Notes: generated from the letters alone by a model not told the origin. Numbered from the stretch's first letter, positions 18,508 to 27,776 are shown. The stretch is 64,000 nucleotides of DNA from Dorea longicatena (GCF_025150085.1 NZ_CP102280.1:1065001-1129000), one strand, 5' to 3'. Program-made: numbers and translations.

Positions 18508-20115
18508 ATGAGACTTAGCTTTTTTGGAGCAGCCCATGAAGTGACTGGAAGCTGCCATCTTCTTGAAGCGTGTGGAAAGAATATTCTGATTGACTGTGGA
18601 ATGGAACAAGGACCGGATCTTTATGAGAATCAGGAACTTCCTGTTACACCGGGAGAGGTAGATTACATTCTTCTGACACATGCACATATCGATCATTCGG
18701 GAAATATTCCGTTATTGGTTAAAAAGGGATTTTCCGGAGAGATCATTACAACATTTGCAACGGCAGATTTGTGCGATATCATGTTGCGTGACAGTGCCCA
18801 TATTCAGGAATTTGAGGCGGAATGGAGAAACCGGAAGGCAAGACGAAGCGGGGAACCGGAATACGAACCGATTTATACGGTTGCAGATGCAGATGCGGCG
18901 ACCAAGCTTCTGGCACCTGTGGATTACGGTCAGAAAATTACATTGTGTGACGGAATAGAAGTCAGATTTAATGATGTAGGGCATCTTCTGGGATCCGCAA
19001 GTATTGAAGTGTGGGTAACAGAAGGAGAAGTTTCTAAAAAGATCGTATTTTCCGGAGATGTGGGTAACAAGAATCAACCGATCATCAAAGATCCGCAGCT
19101 GGTAAAAGAAGCAGATTATGTAGTGATCGAATCTACATATGGAGACCGGACACATGGAGAGGATATTCCGGATTATGTCGGCGAATTTACAAGAATTTTA
19201 CGGGAAACATTCCAAAAAGGAGGCAATGTAGTAATCCCATCGTTTGCGGTAGGACGTACGCAGGAAATCCTGTATTTTATCAGAGAGATAAAAGAAAAGA
19301 ATCTGCTTCCGGAATTCCCGGGATTTGAAGTGTATGTAGACAGTCCGCTGGCAATTGAAGCGACCAATGTGTTTAATAAAAATGTCAAAGGATGCTTTGA
19401 TGAAGACGCAATGGCGCTTGTCAATCAGGGAATTAACCCACTGTTGTTCCAAGGACTCAAGACAACGATTACCAGTGATGAATCCAGACAGATTAATTTT
19501 GATACGAAACCTAAAGTAATCCTGTCTGCATCCGGTATGTGTGAGGCCGGACGTATCAGGCATCACTTGAAACATAATCTGTGGCGGCCGGAATGTACCA
19601 TCTGTTTTGTTGGATATCAGGCAGTGGGAACGCTTGGAAGAAAGCTGATCGAAGGTGCACAGAGTGTGAAATTATTTGGTGAGAACATCACGGTCAACGC
19701 AAAGATAGAAGTGTTAAGGGGAATCAGCGGACATGCAGATATGAATGGACTGTTAGACTGGCTCGCAGGATTTGAAAAGGTACCGGACCGTGTGATGGTT
19801 GTACATGGTGAGGATACAGTGACGGATCATTTTGCTGCGCTTGTAGAAGAGCAATTTGGCTGCCCGGCATTTGCACCGTATTCCGGAGGTTCCGTAGATC
19901 TTGCGACAAATGAGATCATTACCATTGGTCAGAAGATTCCGAAGAAGGCAGAAGAAAAGCCGAATAAGATTAAAAGTGCATCTGCATTTAACCGTCTGGT
20001 GGCAGCAGCCAAACGTCTGTTAAATGTAGTATATAAGAACGAAGGAATTGCCAATAAAGATATGGCAAAATTTGAAACACAGATCCAAAATCTGGCAGAC
20101 AAATGGGACAGATAA
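18508..20115 (+). CDS. MBL-fold / beta-CASP ribonuclease-like protein
   Basis: A 535-residue metallo-beta-lactamase protein with the beta-CASP insertion. The zinc motif HAHIDHSG lies at about residues 58-65, followed by DVGHLLGSAS, the FSGDVGNKNQPI motif, VVIPSFAVGRTQEILY at the start of the beta-CASP region, SGMCEAGR and the C-terminal SGHAD and VHGE motifs. Relatives act as RNA-processing or CPSF73-like endonucleases. The last 80 residues are a Lys-rich extension. It starts 38 nt after sigE and precedes sigG, the slot between the two sigma genes. Whether it takes part in sporulation is not shown by the sequence. Confidence 0.88.
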   Translation: MRLSFFGAAHEVTGSCHLLEACGKNILIDCGMEQGPDLYENQELPVTPGEVDYILLTHAHIDHSGNIPLLVKKGFSGEIITTFATADLCDIMLRDSAHIQEFEAEWRNRKARRSGEPEYEPIYTVADADAATKLLAPVDYGQKITLCDGIEVRFNDVGHLLGSASIEVWVTEGEVSKKIVFSGDVGNKNQPIIKDPQLVKEADYVVIESTYGDRTHGEDIPDYVGEFTRILRETFQKGGNVVIPSFAVGRTQEILYFIREIKEKNLLPEFPGFEVYVDSPLAIEATNVFNKNVKGCFDEDAMALVNQGINPLLFQGLKTTITSDESRQINFDTKPKVILSASGMCEAGRIRHHLKHNLWRPECTICFVGYQAVGTLGRKLIEGAQSVKLFGENITVNAKIEVLRGISGHADMNGLLDWLAGFEKVPDRVMVVHGEDTVTDHFAALVEEQFGCPAFAPYSGGSVDLATNEIITIGQKIPKKAEEKPNKIKSASAFNRLVAAAKRLLNVVYKNEGIANKDMAKFETQIQNLADKWDR

Positions 20116-20242
20116 CCAACGTCAGACCGGATGTCAAGGAGTAAAAGTTTTTTTAATTTCATAAGAATCCGCATAAGCCTGTGCGATATGGAGAATCATT
20201 TTACTAGAAACTGATAGAGAAGATTCTGACAGGAGGTTCGCA

Positions 20243-21019
20243 ATGGCACAGGGAAAAGTAGAAATATGTGGTGTGAATACAGCAAAGCTTCCGATCCTGA
20301 ATGAAAAGGAGAAGGAAGCTTTGTTTGTGCGTATTAAAGCGGGAGATCAGGAAGCGAAAGAAGAATATATCAAAGGTAATCTAAGACTTGTCTTAAGTGT
20401 AATAAGGAGGTTCGGTGCAAGTGGAGAGAATCCGGATGATCTGTTCCAGATTGGCTGTATTGGCCTTATTAAAGCAATCAATAATTTTAATACAGAATTA
20501 GAGGTAAAATTTTCCACTTATGCAGTACCTATGATTATCGGAGAAATCAGAAGGTACATGAGAGATAATAATTCCATAAGAGTCAGCCGGTCACTCAGAG
20601 ACACTGCATACAAGGCAATTTATGCTAAGGAAAACTATATGAAGAAGAATCAGAAAGAGCCTACAGTACAGGAAATCGCTGAGGAGATCGGAATATCCAA
20701 AGAAGATATTGTATTTGCACTGGATGCAATCCAGGTACCTATGAGCCTTCAGGAACCGGTGTACAATGATGGAGGAGATGCACTCTATGTAATGGATCAG
20801 TTAAGTGATCAGACGAATAAAGAAGAAAAGTGGATAGAAGATTTATCATTGGAAGAAGCAATGAAACATCTGGGAGAGAGGGAACGGTATATTATAAAGC
20901 TTCGGTTTTTTCAGGGAAAAACACAGATGGAGGTTGCAGATGAAATACAGATATCACAGGCTCAGGTGAGCAGACTTGAAAAGAATGCGTTGAAAACAAT
21001 GCGCCAGTACCTTATCTAA
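20243..21019 (+). CDS. sigG: RNA polymerase sigma-G factor, late forespore
   Basis: A 258-residue sigma factor with the sigma-G N-terminal signature KVEICGVNTAKLPIL, unique to this subfamily. Region 2 ([47 protein letters not shown]), region 3 (EPTVQEIAEEIGISKEDIV) and region 4 (RERYIIKLRFFQGKTQMEVADEI-type helix-turn-helix) are complete. It directs forespore genes after engulfment; spoVT at 28471 has a perfect sigma-G promoter. ACAGGAGG precedes the ATG. The upstream 127 nt contain GCATA and CATTTTA elements, but their 21-bp spacing does not fit sigma-F or sigma-G. Confidence 0.97.
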   Translation: MAQGKVEICGVNTAKLPILNEKEKEALFVRIKAGDQEAKEEYIKGNLRLVLSVIRRFGASGENPDDLFQIGCIGLIKAINNFNTELEVKFSTYAVPMIIGEIRRYMRDNNSIRVSRSLRDTAYKAIYAKENYMKKNQKEPTVQEIAEEIGISKEDIVFALDAIQVPMSLQEPVYNDGGDALYVMDQLSDQTNKEEKWIEDLSLEEAMKHLGERERYIIKLRFFQGKTQMEVADEIQISQAQVSRLEKNALKTMRQYLI

Positions 21020-21082
21020 GGGCTGGCGTATCGCTTTGTGTGTCATGTATATGACAAAAAAGTCTGATAGATTTTTTTAGTA

Positions 21083-21111
21083 TTGCATTTTTGACAGTCT
21101 CATACTATGAT
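21083..21111 (+). promoter_or_regulatory. Candidate sigma-A promoter of the HAD phosphatase gene
   Basis: TTGCAT (21083-21088), 17-bp spacer, TATGAT (21106-21111). The leader would be only about 16 nt, just enough for the GCAGGAGGG ribosome site. A TTGACA at 21091 lies nearby without a matching -10. Confidence 0.45.
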
Positions 21112-21133
21112 ATTTGCAGGAGGGATTTGTATA

Positions 21134-21781
21134 ATGAAAGCTTGTATATTTGACCTAGATGGAACATTAACAAATACATTGGAATCTATGACATATTCTG
21201 TGAATCTGACACTGAAGGAGATGGGGCTCTCCCAGATCACAAAGGATCAGTGCAGAATGTTTGTCGGAAACGGAGCAAGAGTTCTGATCGAAGAATCTCT
21301 GAAAGTGTCGGGGGATCCTAAGGCTTCAAGAATTGAAGAAGGAATGAAAATTTACGGACGTATATTTGATCAGAATTGTATATATCATGTAACACTTTAC
21401 GAGGGGATTCCGGAGATGTTAAAAGCATTGAAAGACAGAGGAATCCATCTGGCAGTCCTTTCGAATAAGCCGGACCGTCAGACGGTAAAGGTTGTAAAAG
21501 AAATCTTTGGAGATAACATTTTTGACTATGCACAGGGACAAAAAGACGGCATCCGCAGAAAACCAGAACCGGACGGAGTCTGGTATCTGATGGAGCAGAT
21601 GCAGGTATCGAAAGAAGAATGTCTGTATATCGGAGATTCGGAAGTCGATGCGGCAACCGGAAAGAATGCAGGCCTTAAGACAATAGGTGTGCTGTGGGGA
21701 TTCCGGGACAGGAAAACGTTAGAAACTGCGGGAGCAGATCATCTGATCGAAAGACCGGAAGAACTGTTGCAGTTTGTGTAA
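21134..21781 (+). CDS. HAD-superfamily phosphatase, phosphoglycolate phosphatase-like
   Basis: A 215-residue HAD hydrolase with motif I FDLDGTLTNT at residues 6-15, motif II LAVLSNKPD, and motif III/IV RKPEPDGVW plus YIGDSEVDAATGKNAG. The helical cap between motif I and II is the C1 type of Gph/PGP proteins. Substrate could be phosphoglycolate, pyrophosphate or another small phosphate ester. The start is ATG 21134, behind GCAGGAGGG; an ATG at 21107 would put that ribosome site inside the gene. A small acidic protein gene follows after 26 nt, probably in one transcript. Confidence 0.88.
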   Translation: MKACIFDLDGTLTNTLESMTYSVNLTLKEMGLSQITKDQCRMFVGNGARVLIEESLKVSGDPKASRIEEGMKIYGRIFDQNCIYHVTLYEGIPEMLKALKDRGIHLAVLSNKPDRQTVKVVKEIFGDNIFDYAQGQKDGIRRKPEPDGVWYLMEQMQVSKEECLYIGDSEVDAATGKNAGLKTIGVLWGFRDRKTLETAGADHLIERPEELLQFV

Positions 21782-21807
21782 TATTACGATAAGGGAGGTT
21801 GAGATGT

Positions 21808-22071
21808 ATGTACGAATATGATGAAGAATGTCTGAAGACCTTTATCCTGAACCAGGGACAGCTGTTTGACGAACCAGTTGCTGAGACTTTAGAAGAGGCT
21901 GAGGCTTTTCTGGAGGATTGTATGGCTTCTATCGTAGACAGCATTGAAGAAGTTAAAGAATTCCTGGATCAGGAGGGAATGGATATCAGCGGAATGTCTG
22001 ATGAAGAGATCGAAGAGGCATCGGAAGTATTTGCACTTCCAGATGGACGTTATCTTATCGTTGAGGGTTAA
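21808..22071 (+). CDS. Small acidic protein of unknown function
   Basis: A soluble protein of 87 residues, very acidic (many Glu and Asp, few basic residues). It is entirely composed of short predicted helices: LEEAEAFLEDCMASIVDSIEEVKEFL and SGMSDEEIEEASEVF, ending ALPDGRYLIVEG. I do not recognise a catalytic motif; similar Lachnospiraceae proteins are sometimes labelled glyoxalase, which the sequence does not support. The start at ATG 21808 follows AAGGGAGG (21791-21798) at 9 nt; an upstream TTG at 21799 touches that site. It lies behind the HAD phosphatase gene and is closed by a two-way terminator. Confidence 0.75.
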   Translation: MYEYDEECLKTFILNQGQLFDEPVAETLEEAEAFLEDCMASIVDSIEEVKEFLDQEGMDISGMSDEEIEEASEVFALPDGRYLIVEG

Positions 22072-22102
22072 GATCAGAACAAGAACAAAAGAGAGCAAAA
22101 GA

Positions 22103-22138
22103 AAAAGCCGCGACTACTTTGTAGTTTCGGCTTTTTTT
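22103..22138. terminator. Bidirectional terminator between convergent genes
   Basis: AAAAGCCG..ACTAC pairs with GTAGT..CGGCTTTT around a 3-nt loop (one mismatch, one G-U), with T-runs on both strands. The stop codon of the minus-strand gene (22114-22116) lies inside the stem. Confidence 0.9.
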
Positions 22139-22548
22139 AGTGCGTTTTCAATGGCCTGAACAATCAACTGGGAAGTATAAGGAGTATCGGAAGAATACTG
22201 TATATTCTCAAGAGACTGTTTTTTATAGACCTGTTCGGCAATATCTTCAATCGCCGGTTCGATAAAAGGGTACATGGTTGTGATGGAATCATTCAGATTC
22301 GTAAAACGGATTGAATTGATATGCGTTTCATCCACTGTGACCTCAACTTCTAAAGCAGTATTATTCAACGTAATATCGGAAGTGTAGATTCCGGGAGTGT
22401 AGATCTTCTTATCATTGGATCCGGAATGGTGTCCGGGACGGAACATGAATATCAAAAGCAGGATCAGAACAATGGCTAATACTGCAAAAATAACGGTATA
22501 GATGATTTCCTTCATGTGAAGTACAACAATTTTGGTTTTGGAACTCAT
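22114..22548 (-). CDS. Membrane-anchored protein with FMN-binding-like domain; probable sigma-E regulon member
   Basis: This 144-residue protein has one N-terminal membrane segment (about 13-36, EIIYTVIFAVLAIVLILLLIF) and an outside domain. It reads YTPGIYTSDITLNN-ALEVEVTVDETHINSIRF and ends with SSDTPYTSQLIVQAIENALKKA. The pattern (GxYT..., VTV...I.SI, then a helix near the end) resembles the RnfG/NosR FMN-binding fold, but the SGAT flavinylation motif is replaced by DTPYTS, so covalent FMN is doubtful. AGGAGGTCTCG precedes the ATG at 22548. A sigma-E-type promoter at 22596-22624 suggests expression in the mother cell. The function is not known. Confidence 0.7.
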   Translation of the reverse strand: MSSKTKIVVLHMKEIIYTVIFAVLAIVLILLLIFMFRPGHHSGSNDKKIYTPGIYTSDITLNNTALEVEVTVDETHINSIRFTNLNDSITTMYPFIEPAIEDIAEQVYKKQSLENIQYSSDTPYTSQLIVQAIENALKKAETTK

Positions 22549-22595
22549 AGCGAGACCTCCTGGTATTTTATTTCAAAGATTGTTTTATTTTCTAT

Positions 22596-22624
22596 AATGT
22601 ATGAAAAAAGTGGAAGAATTATTC
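22596..22624 (-). promoter_or_regulatory. Near-perfect sigma-E promoter for the gene at 22548
   Basis: On the minus strand: -35 GAATAAT (22618-22624; 6 of 7 to KMATATT), a 14-bp spacer, -10 CATACATT (22596-22603; exact to CATACAHT). The -10 ends 48 nt before the start codon. Confidence 0.7.
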
Positions 22625-22637
22625 ATTTAATTTTTCC

Positions 22638-22666
22638 GTGACAAATGGGAAAGGTTCTTGTAGAAT
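22638..22666 (+). promoter_or_regulatory. Sigma-A promoter of pth-mfd
   Basis: GTGACA (22638-22643), 17-bp spacer, TAGAAT (22661-22666), each 5 of 6 to consensus. The leader to pth would be about 20 nt. Confidence 0.6.
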
Positions 22667-22693
22667 GGTAAAAGAAATGGAAGGTGAAGAATT

Positions 22694-23278
22694 ATGTTTA
22701 TTATTGCAGGACTTGGGAATCCTACACTTCAGTATGAAGGAACCAGACACAATGTAGGATTTGATGTCATAGATATGCTGGCGGACAGATATAATATTTC
22801 TGTAGATGGAAGAAAAGGAAGAGCGCTGGTCGGAAAGGGAATCATTGAGGGTCAGAAAGTGCTTCTGGTAAAACCGCAGACTTACATGAATCTCAGCGGG
22901 GAAAGCTTAAGAGAACTGGTCAATTATTATAAGATCGATGAAGAACATGAACTTCTGGTGATCTATGATGATATCAGTTTGGATGTGGGACAGCTAAGGA
23001 TCCGTAAAAAAGGAAGTGCCGGAGGGCATAACGGAATCAAGAATATCATTGCCAATCTGGGAACGGATGTATTTCCGAGAATCAAGATCGGGGTAGGTGA
23101 GAAGCCGAAGAAATATGACCTGGCGGATTATGTGCTGGGACATTTTTCAAAAGAAGACCGTGAATTGATGGAAGAAGGTTATGACCGCGCAGACCATGCG
23201 GTGGGAATGATCTTAAATGGAGAGATCGAGGCTGCCATGAATCAGTATAACAGGAAAGTAAAGCCTAAGGAGGCATAA
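22694..23278 (+). CDS. pth: Peptidyl-tRNA hydrolase
   Basis: A 194-residue enzyme that releases peptides from prematurely dropped peptidyl-tRNA. Conserved residues are all present: GLGNP with N9, the catalytic H19 in TRHNVGF, KPQTYMNLSG near residue 58, YDDISLDVGQLRIRKKGSAGGHNGIKNI with the active-site Asp, and FPRIKIGVG. GGAAGGTGAAG precedes the ATG. mfd begins 3 nt after its stop; the pth-mfd pair is a conserved Firmicute arrangement, and the two are surely cotranscribed. Confidence 0.98.
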   Translation: MFIIAGLGNPTLQYEGTRHNVGFDVIDMLADRYNISVDGRKGRALVGKGIIEGQKVLLVKPQTYMNLSGESLRELVNYYKIDEEHELLVIYDDISLDVGQLRIRKKGSAGGHNGIKNIIANLGTDVFPRIKIGVGEKPKKYDLADYVLGHFSKEDRELMEEGYDRADHAVGMILNGEIEAAMNQYNRKVKPKEA

Positions 23279-23281
23279 AAG

Positions 23282-26200
23282 ATGCAGGGCTTAATCGGGC
23301 CGTTAAAAGAACTGGCAGAGTTTGAAGAACTCTGCAAGAATAAGAAAAAAGATGTGGGAATGATCCGTGTGTGCGGATGTGTGAATTCCCAGAAATCTCA
23401 TATGATGTATGCACTTGGCGATGGCTGTAAATATAAAGTCATCGCCTGTTCCAGTGAGACAAAAGCAAAACAAATCTATGAAGAATACCGTTTCCTGGAC
23501 AGTAATACGTATCTGTATCCGGCGAAAGATTTTCTCTTCTATCAGGCAGATATCCGAAGTAAAGAACTGGTAAAGCAGAGAATGGAAGGAATCCAGGCAG
23601 TGCTTTCGGGTGAACCGGTAACGGTTGTGACAAGCCTGGACGGCTTCATGGATCATCTGGCACCGAAGGAAAGTATTGCGGAAAAAGTACTTAAGGTACA
23701 AAATGACAGCGTTCTCAAATTGGATGAGATGGCAGAGAAGCTTTCGGTTATAGGTTATGACCGGGAAGTGCAGGTGGAAGGACCTGGACAGTTTGCGGTA
23801 CGTGGAGGAATCCTGGATATCTATCCGCTGACGGAAGAACTTCCGGTGCGTATCGAACTCTGGGGAGATGAGGTGGATTCCATCCGTACGTTTGATGTGG
23901 AGAGCCAGCGGTCGATCGAAAATCTGATGGATATTGTAATCTATCCGGCGGTAGAATTCCCACAGAATGGTGAGAAGGGTGTCTCGTTTCTGGATTATTT
24001 TCCACCGGAGGATACGATCCTTTTTCTGGATGAACCGGTACGTCTTGTGGAGCGTGGACAGAATATTGAAGATGAATTCATGGAAGCACAGAAGAAACGT
24101 CTGGAAAGCGGATATGATTTGGAAGAGGAAGAAGCAAAAATCTTTCCGGTCACTGAGATCCTGAAAAAGATCAATTGTTACAGTAGTATCGGATTCTATG
24201 CACTGGGGATGAAATGCAAAGGACTGGAAGTGAGAGAGTCTTATGAGATCCAGGCGAAAAGTGTGAATCCGTATAATAACAGTTTTGAAATGCTGACACA
24301 GGATCTGAAACGGTTAAAAAGAAATGGATACAGGGTAATTCTGTTGTCAGGTTCCAGGACCCGTGCGAAGCGTCTGGCGGAAGATTTAAGAGATTATAAT
24401 CTGAGCAGTTATTACAGTGAAGATCTGGACCGGGAAGTGAAGCCGGGAGAGATCATGACGGCATACGGATATATCGCAGAAGGTTATGAATATCCGATGC
24501 TCAAATTCACTGTGATCGCAGAGTCGGACATTTTCGGCAAACGGAAAAAGAAGAAAAAGAGAAAGACATATGAAGGCCGTAAGATCCAGAGCTTTTCGGA
24601 ACTGAAACCGGGAGACTATGTGGTCCATGAGAATCATGGTGTCGGGGTCTATCAGGGGATCGAGAAGATCGTCGTAGACAAGATTTCGAAGGATTATATG
24701 AAGATTTCGTATGCACAGGGCGGAAATCTTTATATCCCGGCAACGCAGCTGGATCTGATCCAGAAATATGCAAGTGCCGATGCCAAGAAACCGAAACTGA
24801 ACAAGTTGGGAACGCAGGAATGGAACCGGACCAAGACAAAGGTGCGCGGTGCGGTAAAAGAGATTGCAAGGGATCTGGTGAAGCTGTATGCGGCGAGACA
24901 GGAACAGGATGGTTATGTCTATGGAGAAGATACTGTCTGGCAGCGGGAATTTGAAGAGATGTTCCCGTTTGAAGAGACAGAAGACCAGATGATGGCGATC
25001 GAGGCTGTGAAAAAAGATATGGAAAGCCACAAGATCATGGACCGTCTGGTCTGTGGCGATGTCGGATTCGGAAAAACAGAAGTTGCGATCCGTGCGGCAT
25101 TCAAAGCAGTACAAGAGAGTAAACAGGTGGTCTATCTGGTTCCGACAACAATCCTTGCACAGCAGCATTACCGGACGTTCGTGCAGCGTATGAAAGACTT
25201 TCCGGTGCGGATCGATCTGATGTGCAGATTCCGCACGCCGGCGCAGCAGAAGAAGACAGTCGAGGATGCGAAAAAGGGGCTGGTAGATATTATCATCGGA
25301 ACACACCGAGTGTTAAGTGAAGATATGAAATTCAAGGATCTCGGGCTTCTGATCATTGATGAAGAGCAGAGATTTGGAGTACAGCACAAAGAGAAGATCA
25401 AGAAATTAAAGGAAAATGTAGATGTACTGACGCTTACGGCAACTCCGATCCCGAGAACCCTTCATATGAGCCTGATCGGAATCCGTGACATGAGTGTGCT
25501 GGAAGAAGCGCCGAACGACCGTATGCCGATCCAGACGTATGTCATGGAATATAACGATGAGATGGTACGTGAGGCAATTGAACGGGAATGCGCAAGACAG
25601 GGACAGGTATATTATGTCTACAACCGCGTGGAAGATATTGATGAAGTGGCAGGACATGTGCAGAAACTGGTGCCGGATCTGACGGTTGCCTATGCACACG
25701 GACAGATGCGGGAACACGAACTGGAACGGATTATGTATGATTTCATTAATGGTGAGATTGATGTACTGGTATCTACAACGATCATAGAGACCGGACTGGA
25801 TATTTCCAATGCGAATACGATGATCATCCACGATGCGGATCGTCTCGGCCTTTCACAGCTTTATCAGCTGCGTGGGCGTGTCGGACGCTCTAACCGTATG
25901 GCATATGCATTCCTTCTATACCGGAGAGACAAGATGTTAAAAGAAGTGGCTGAAAAGAGACTGGCGGCCATCCGCGAGTTTACGGATCTTGGTTCGGGAT
26001 TCAAGATCGCAATGCGGGATCTTGAGATCCGCGGAGCAGGCAATCTTCTAGGAGCAGAACAGCATGGACATATGGAAGCAGTCGGATATGACCTTTACTG
26101 TAAGATGCTGAACGAGGCGGTGAAGCAGCTGAAAGGCGAGATGGAAGAAGAGGAGACATTTACAACGACGATGGATCTGAATGTGGATGCATTTATTCCG

Positions 26201-26662
26201 GCTTCGTATATTCCGAATGAATATCAGAAACTGGATGTTTATAAACGGATCGCTGCAATCGAGAACAGAGAAGAGATGGAAGATATGACAGAAGAACTGA
26301 TCGACCGTTTCGGAGATATTCCGAAGAAAGTAGAAAAGCTTCTGGAAGTAGCGGCTCTGAAGGCACAGGCACATCAGTTGTATGTAACGGCGGTCGAGCA
26401 GAAAGGCGAGGTTTACACATTTACCATGTATGAAAAAGCAAAAGTACATCCGGAGCGGATTCCGAAGCTGATTGAAGATTTTCGTGGCGAGCTGACGTTC
26501 AAAGCGGATGGGGTGCAGCCATGCTTTATCTATGAGAAGAAGAGAAGGAATCTGAAAGAGAAGCAGACAGACGCATTGGAAAGTACAAAAAATGTGTTAA
26601 ATGGGTTGAAAAGATTGATAGGCGAAGAAAAAAGCGGTATAATTGACCCATTAAGCAAATAA
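23282..26662 (+). CDS. mfd: Transcription-repair coupling factor Mfd
   Basis: This 1126-residue translocase removes stalled RNA polymerase and recruits UvrA. The UvrB-homology module is at about 1-330, followed by the CarD-like RNA polymerase interaction domain (GDYVVHENHGVGVYQGIEKI, near 440-510). The superfamily 2 motor carries Walker A GDVGFGKT at 592-599, the DEEQ box at 693-696, TATPIPRTLHM and QLRGRVGRS, and the C-terminal TRCF domain closes the protein. Length matches the family. It is 3 nt behind pth and 16 nt ahead of the prsA-like gene, so all three form an operon ended at 27730. Confidence 0.98.
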   Translation: MQGLIGPLKELAEFEELCKNKKKDVGMIRVCGCVNSQKSHMMYALGDGCKYKVIACSSETKAKQIYEEYRFLDSNTYLYPAKDFLFYQADIRSKELVKQRMEGIQAVLSGEPVTVVTSLDGFMDHLAPKESIAEKVLKVQNDSVLKLDEMAEKLSVIGYDREVQVEGPGQFAVRGGILDIYPLTEELPVRIELWGDEVDSIRTFDVESQRSIENLMDIVIYPAVEFPQNGEKGVSFLDYFPPEDTILFLDEPVRLVERGQNIEDEFMEAQKKRLESGYDLEEEEAKIFPVTEILKKINCYSSIGFYALGMKCKGLEVRESYEIQAKSVNPYNNSFEMLTQDLKRLKRNGYRVILLSGSRTRAKRLAEDLRDYNLSSYYSEDLDREVKPGEIMTAYGYIAEGYEYPMLKFTVIAESDIFGKRKKKKKRKTYEGRKIQSFSELKPGDYVVHENHGVGVYQGIEKIVVDKISKDYMKISYAQGGNLYIPATQLDLIQKYASADAKKPKLNKLGTQEWNRTKTKVRGAVKEIARDLVKLYAARQEQDGYVYGEDTVWQREFEEMFPFEETEDQMMAIEAVKKDMESHKIMDRLVCGDVGFGKTEVAIRAAFKAVQESKQVVYLVPTTILAQQHYRTFVQRMKDFPVRIDLMCRFRTPAQQKKTVEDAKKGLVDIIIGTHRVLSEDMKFKDLGLLIIDEEQRFGVQHKEKIKKLKENVDVLTLTATPIPRTLHMSLIGIRDMSVLEEAPNDRMPIQTYVMEYNDEMVREAIERECARQGQVYYVYNRVEDIDEVAGHVQKLVPDLTVAYAHGQMREHELERIMYDFINGEIDVLVSTTIIETGLDISNANTMIIHDADRLGLSQLYQLRGRVGRSNRMAYAFLLYRRDKMLKEVAEKRLAAIREFTDLGSGFKIAMRDLEIRGAGNLLGAEQHGHMEAVGYDLYCKMLNEAVKQLKGEMEEEETFTTTMDLNVDAFIPASYIPNEYQKLDVYKRIAAIENREEMEDMTEELIDRFGDIPKKVEKLLEVAALKAQAHQLYVTAVEQKGEVYTFTMYEKAKVHPERIPKLIEDFRGELTFKADGVQPCFIYEKKRRNLKEKQTDALESTKNVLNGLKRLIGEEKSGIIDPLSK

Positions 26663-26678
26663 AGGCAGGTTAGGATAA

Positions 26679-27722
26679 ATGAAAAAAAGAGCATTAATAT
26701 TAGCACTGGCAGGAATTATGGCAGCATCACTTATCGGATGTGGATCACGGAAGGACGATGCAGTAGTCGTAAAAGCAGGGGATGAAGAGATTACGGCAGG
26801 TGTTGCAAATTTCTATGCAAGATATACACAGGCTCAGTACGAAACGTACTTTGCAAGCTATCTCGGCGGTGATGATATGTGGAGCAGAAATGCATCAGAC
26901 GGCAAGACATATGAAGAGTCTATCAAGGAGACACTTCTGGATGATCTGAAGAATATGGCTCTTCTGGAAGAACATATGAAAGATTATGATGTGAAGCTTA
27001 CAAAGGCCGATAAAAAAGCAATCAATGATGCGGCAAAAGAATTTGACAAAGCCAATTCACAGAAGAAAAAAGACAAGGTGTCCGGTTCTAAGGAAAATGT
27101 AAAACGTGTCATGACACTGATGGCGATCGAACAGAAAATGCGTGCGGCAATTGTAGCAGATGCGAATGTGAAAGTAACGGATGAAGAAGCGACACAGAAG
27201 CATATGCAGTATGTAGAATTTGATTATAGTATAACATCTGATTCTTCAAGCTCATCAGATACTACAGTATCCGAAGCGGAAAAGAAAAAAAACAAAGAGA
27301 CGGCAGAGGCATTTGCCAAAGGTGCAAAGACAGCAGAAGATTTTGCTGCGTATGCAACGGAACAGGGAACAGAAGCCAAAGATGCCACGTTTGATTCGGA
27401 TTCAGTAAGTCCGTCTAAGGAAGTCGTAAAAGCAGCAGACAAATTAGGAGAAGGCGAGACGACGGATGTGATCGAAGGTGACACTGCATGCTATGTGGCA
27501 AAAGTTACAAGCCTCAATGATAAAACGGCTACAGAGACTAAGAAACAGTCCATGATCACAGACAAACAGGATAAATACTATAAAAAAGTATTAAAGAAAT
27601 GGAAAAAAGAAGAAAAGATTACAGTCCATAAAGGTAGCTGGAATGAGATTAGCTTTACAAAACTGAGTGTGAAAGCCAAAGACACAAGTACAACCGGAAC
27701 AGGCAGTACTTCTGGTAACTAA
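26679..27722 (+). CDS. Lipoprotein of the PrsA/SurA-type foldase family
   Basis: A 347-residue exported lipoprotein: signal peptide with lipobox LIGC (Cys21). It is followed by a SurA-N-like helical domain (about 40-160) and a region about 175-285 that resembles a parvulin peptidyl-prolyl isomerase domain (EDFAAYATEQGT, VVKAADKLGEGETTDVIEGDTACYVAKV). A Ser/Asp-rich insert lies near 185-200 and the tail is low complexity (Thr/Gly/Ser). PrsA-type proteins help secreted proteins fold outside the membrane. The gene's place after mfd is frequent in clostridia. Catalytic residues of the PPIase part are poorly conserved, so a chaperone-only role is possible. Confidence 0.8.
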   Translation: MKKRALILALAGIMAASLIGCGSRKDDAVVVKAGDEEITAGVANFYARYTQAQYETYFASYLGGDDMWSRNASDGKTYEESIKETLLDDLKNMALLEEHMKDYDVKLTKADKKAINDAAKEFDKANSQKKKDKVSGSKENVKRVMTLMAIEQKMRAAIVADANVKVTDEEATQKHMQYVEFDYSITSDSSSSSDTTVSEAEKKKNKETAEAFAKGAKTAEDFAAYATEQGTEAKDATFDSDSVSPSKEVVKAADKLGEGETTDVIEGDTACYVAKVTSLNDKTATETKKQSMITDKQDKYYKKVLKKWKKEEKITVHKGSWNEISFTKLSVKAKDTSTTGTGSTSGN

Positions 27723-27729
27723 GAGGATT

Positions 27730-27770
27730 AAAATAATGGGCAGCATCCATCGGGTGCTGCCCATTATTTT
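27730..27770 (+). terminator. Strong hairpin terminator of pth-mfd-prsA
   Basis: AAAATAATGGGCAGCA pairs perfectly over 16 bp with TGCTGCCCATTATTTT; the 3' arm supplies the T-run. Because the A/T ends are symmetric it may work on both strands. Confidence 0.88.
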
Positions 27771-27776
27771 GTGATC

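Noticed and set aside
20171..20203. GCATA and CATTTTA before sigG as a sigma-F/sigma-G promoter
   Set aside because: The spacing is 21 bp (17-18 expected for sigma-G) and the -10 does not fit the sigma-F pattern at its natural distance.
21001..21028. Hairpin CGCCAG/CTGGCG over the sigG stop codon as a terminator
   Set aside because: The stem is good, but no T-run follows (TATCGCTTTGTG); termination is not supported.
24386..25306. Open frame of 306 codons on the minus strand
   Set aside because: It lies entirely inside mfd on the opposite strand, with shadow-type composition and no homology that I recognise.
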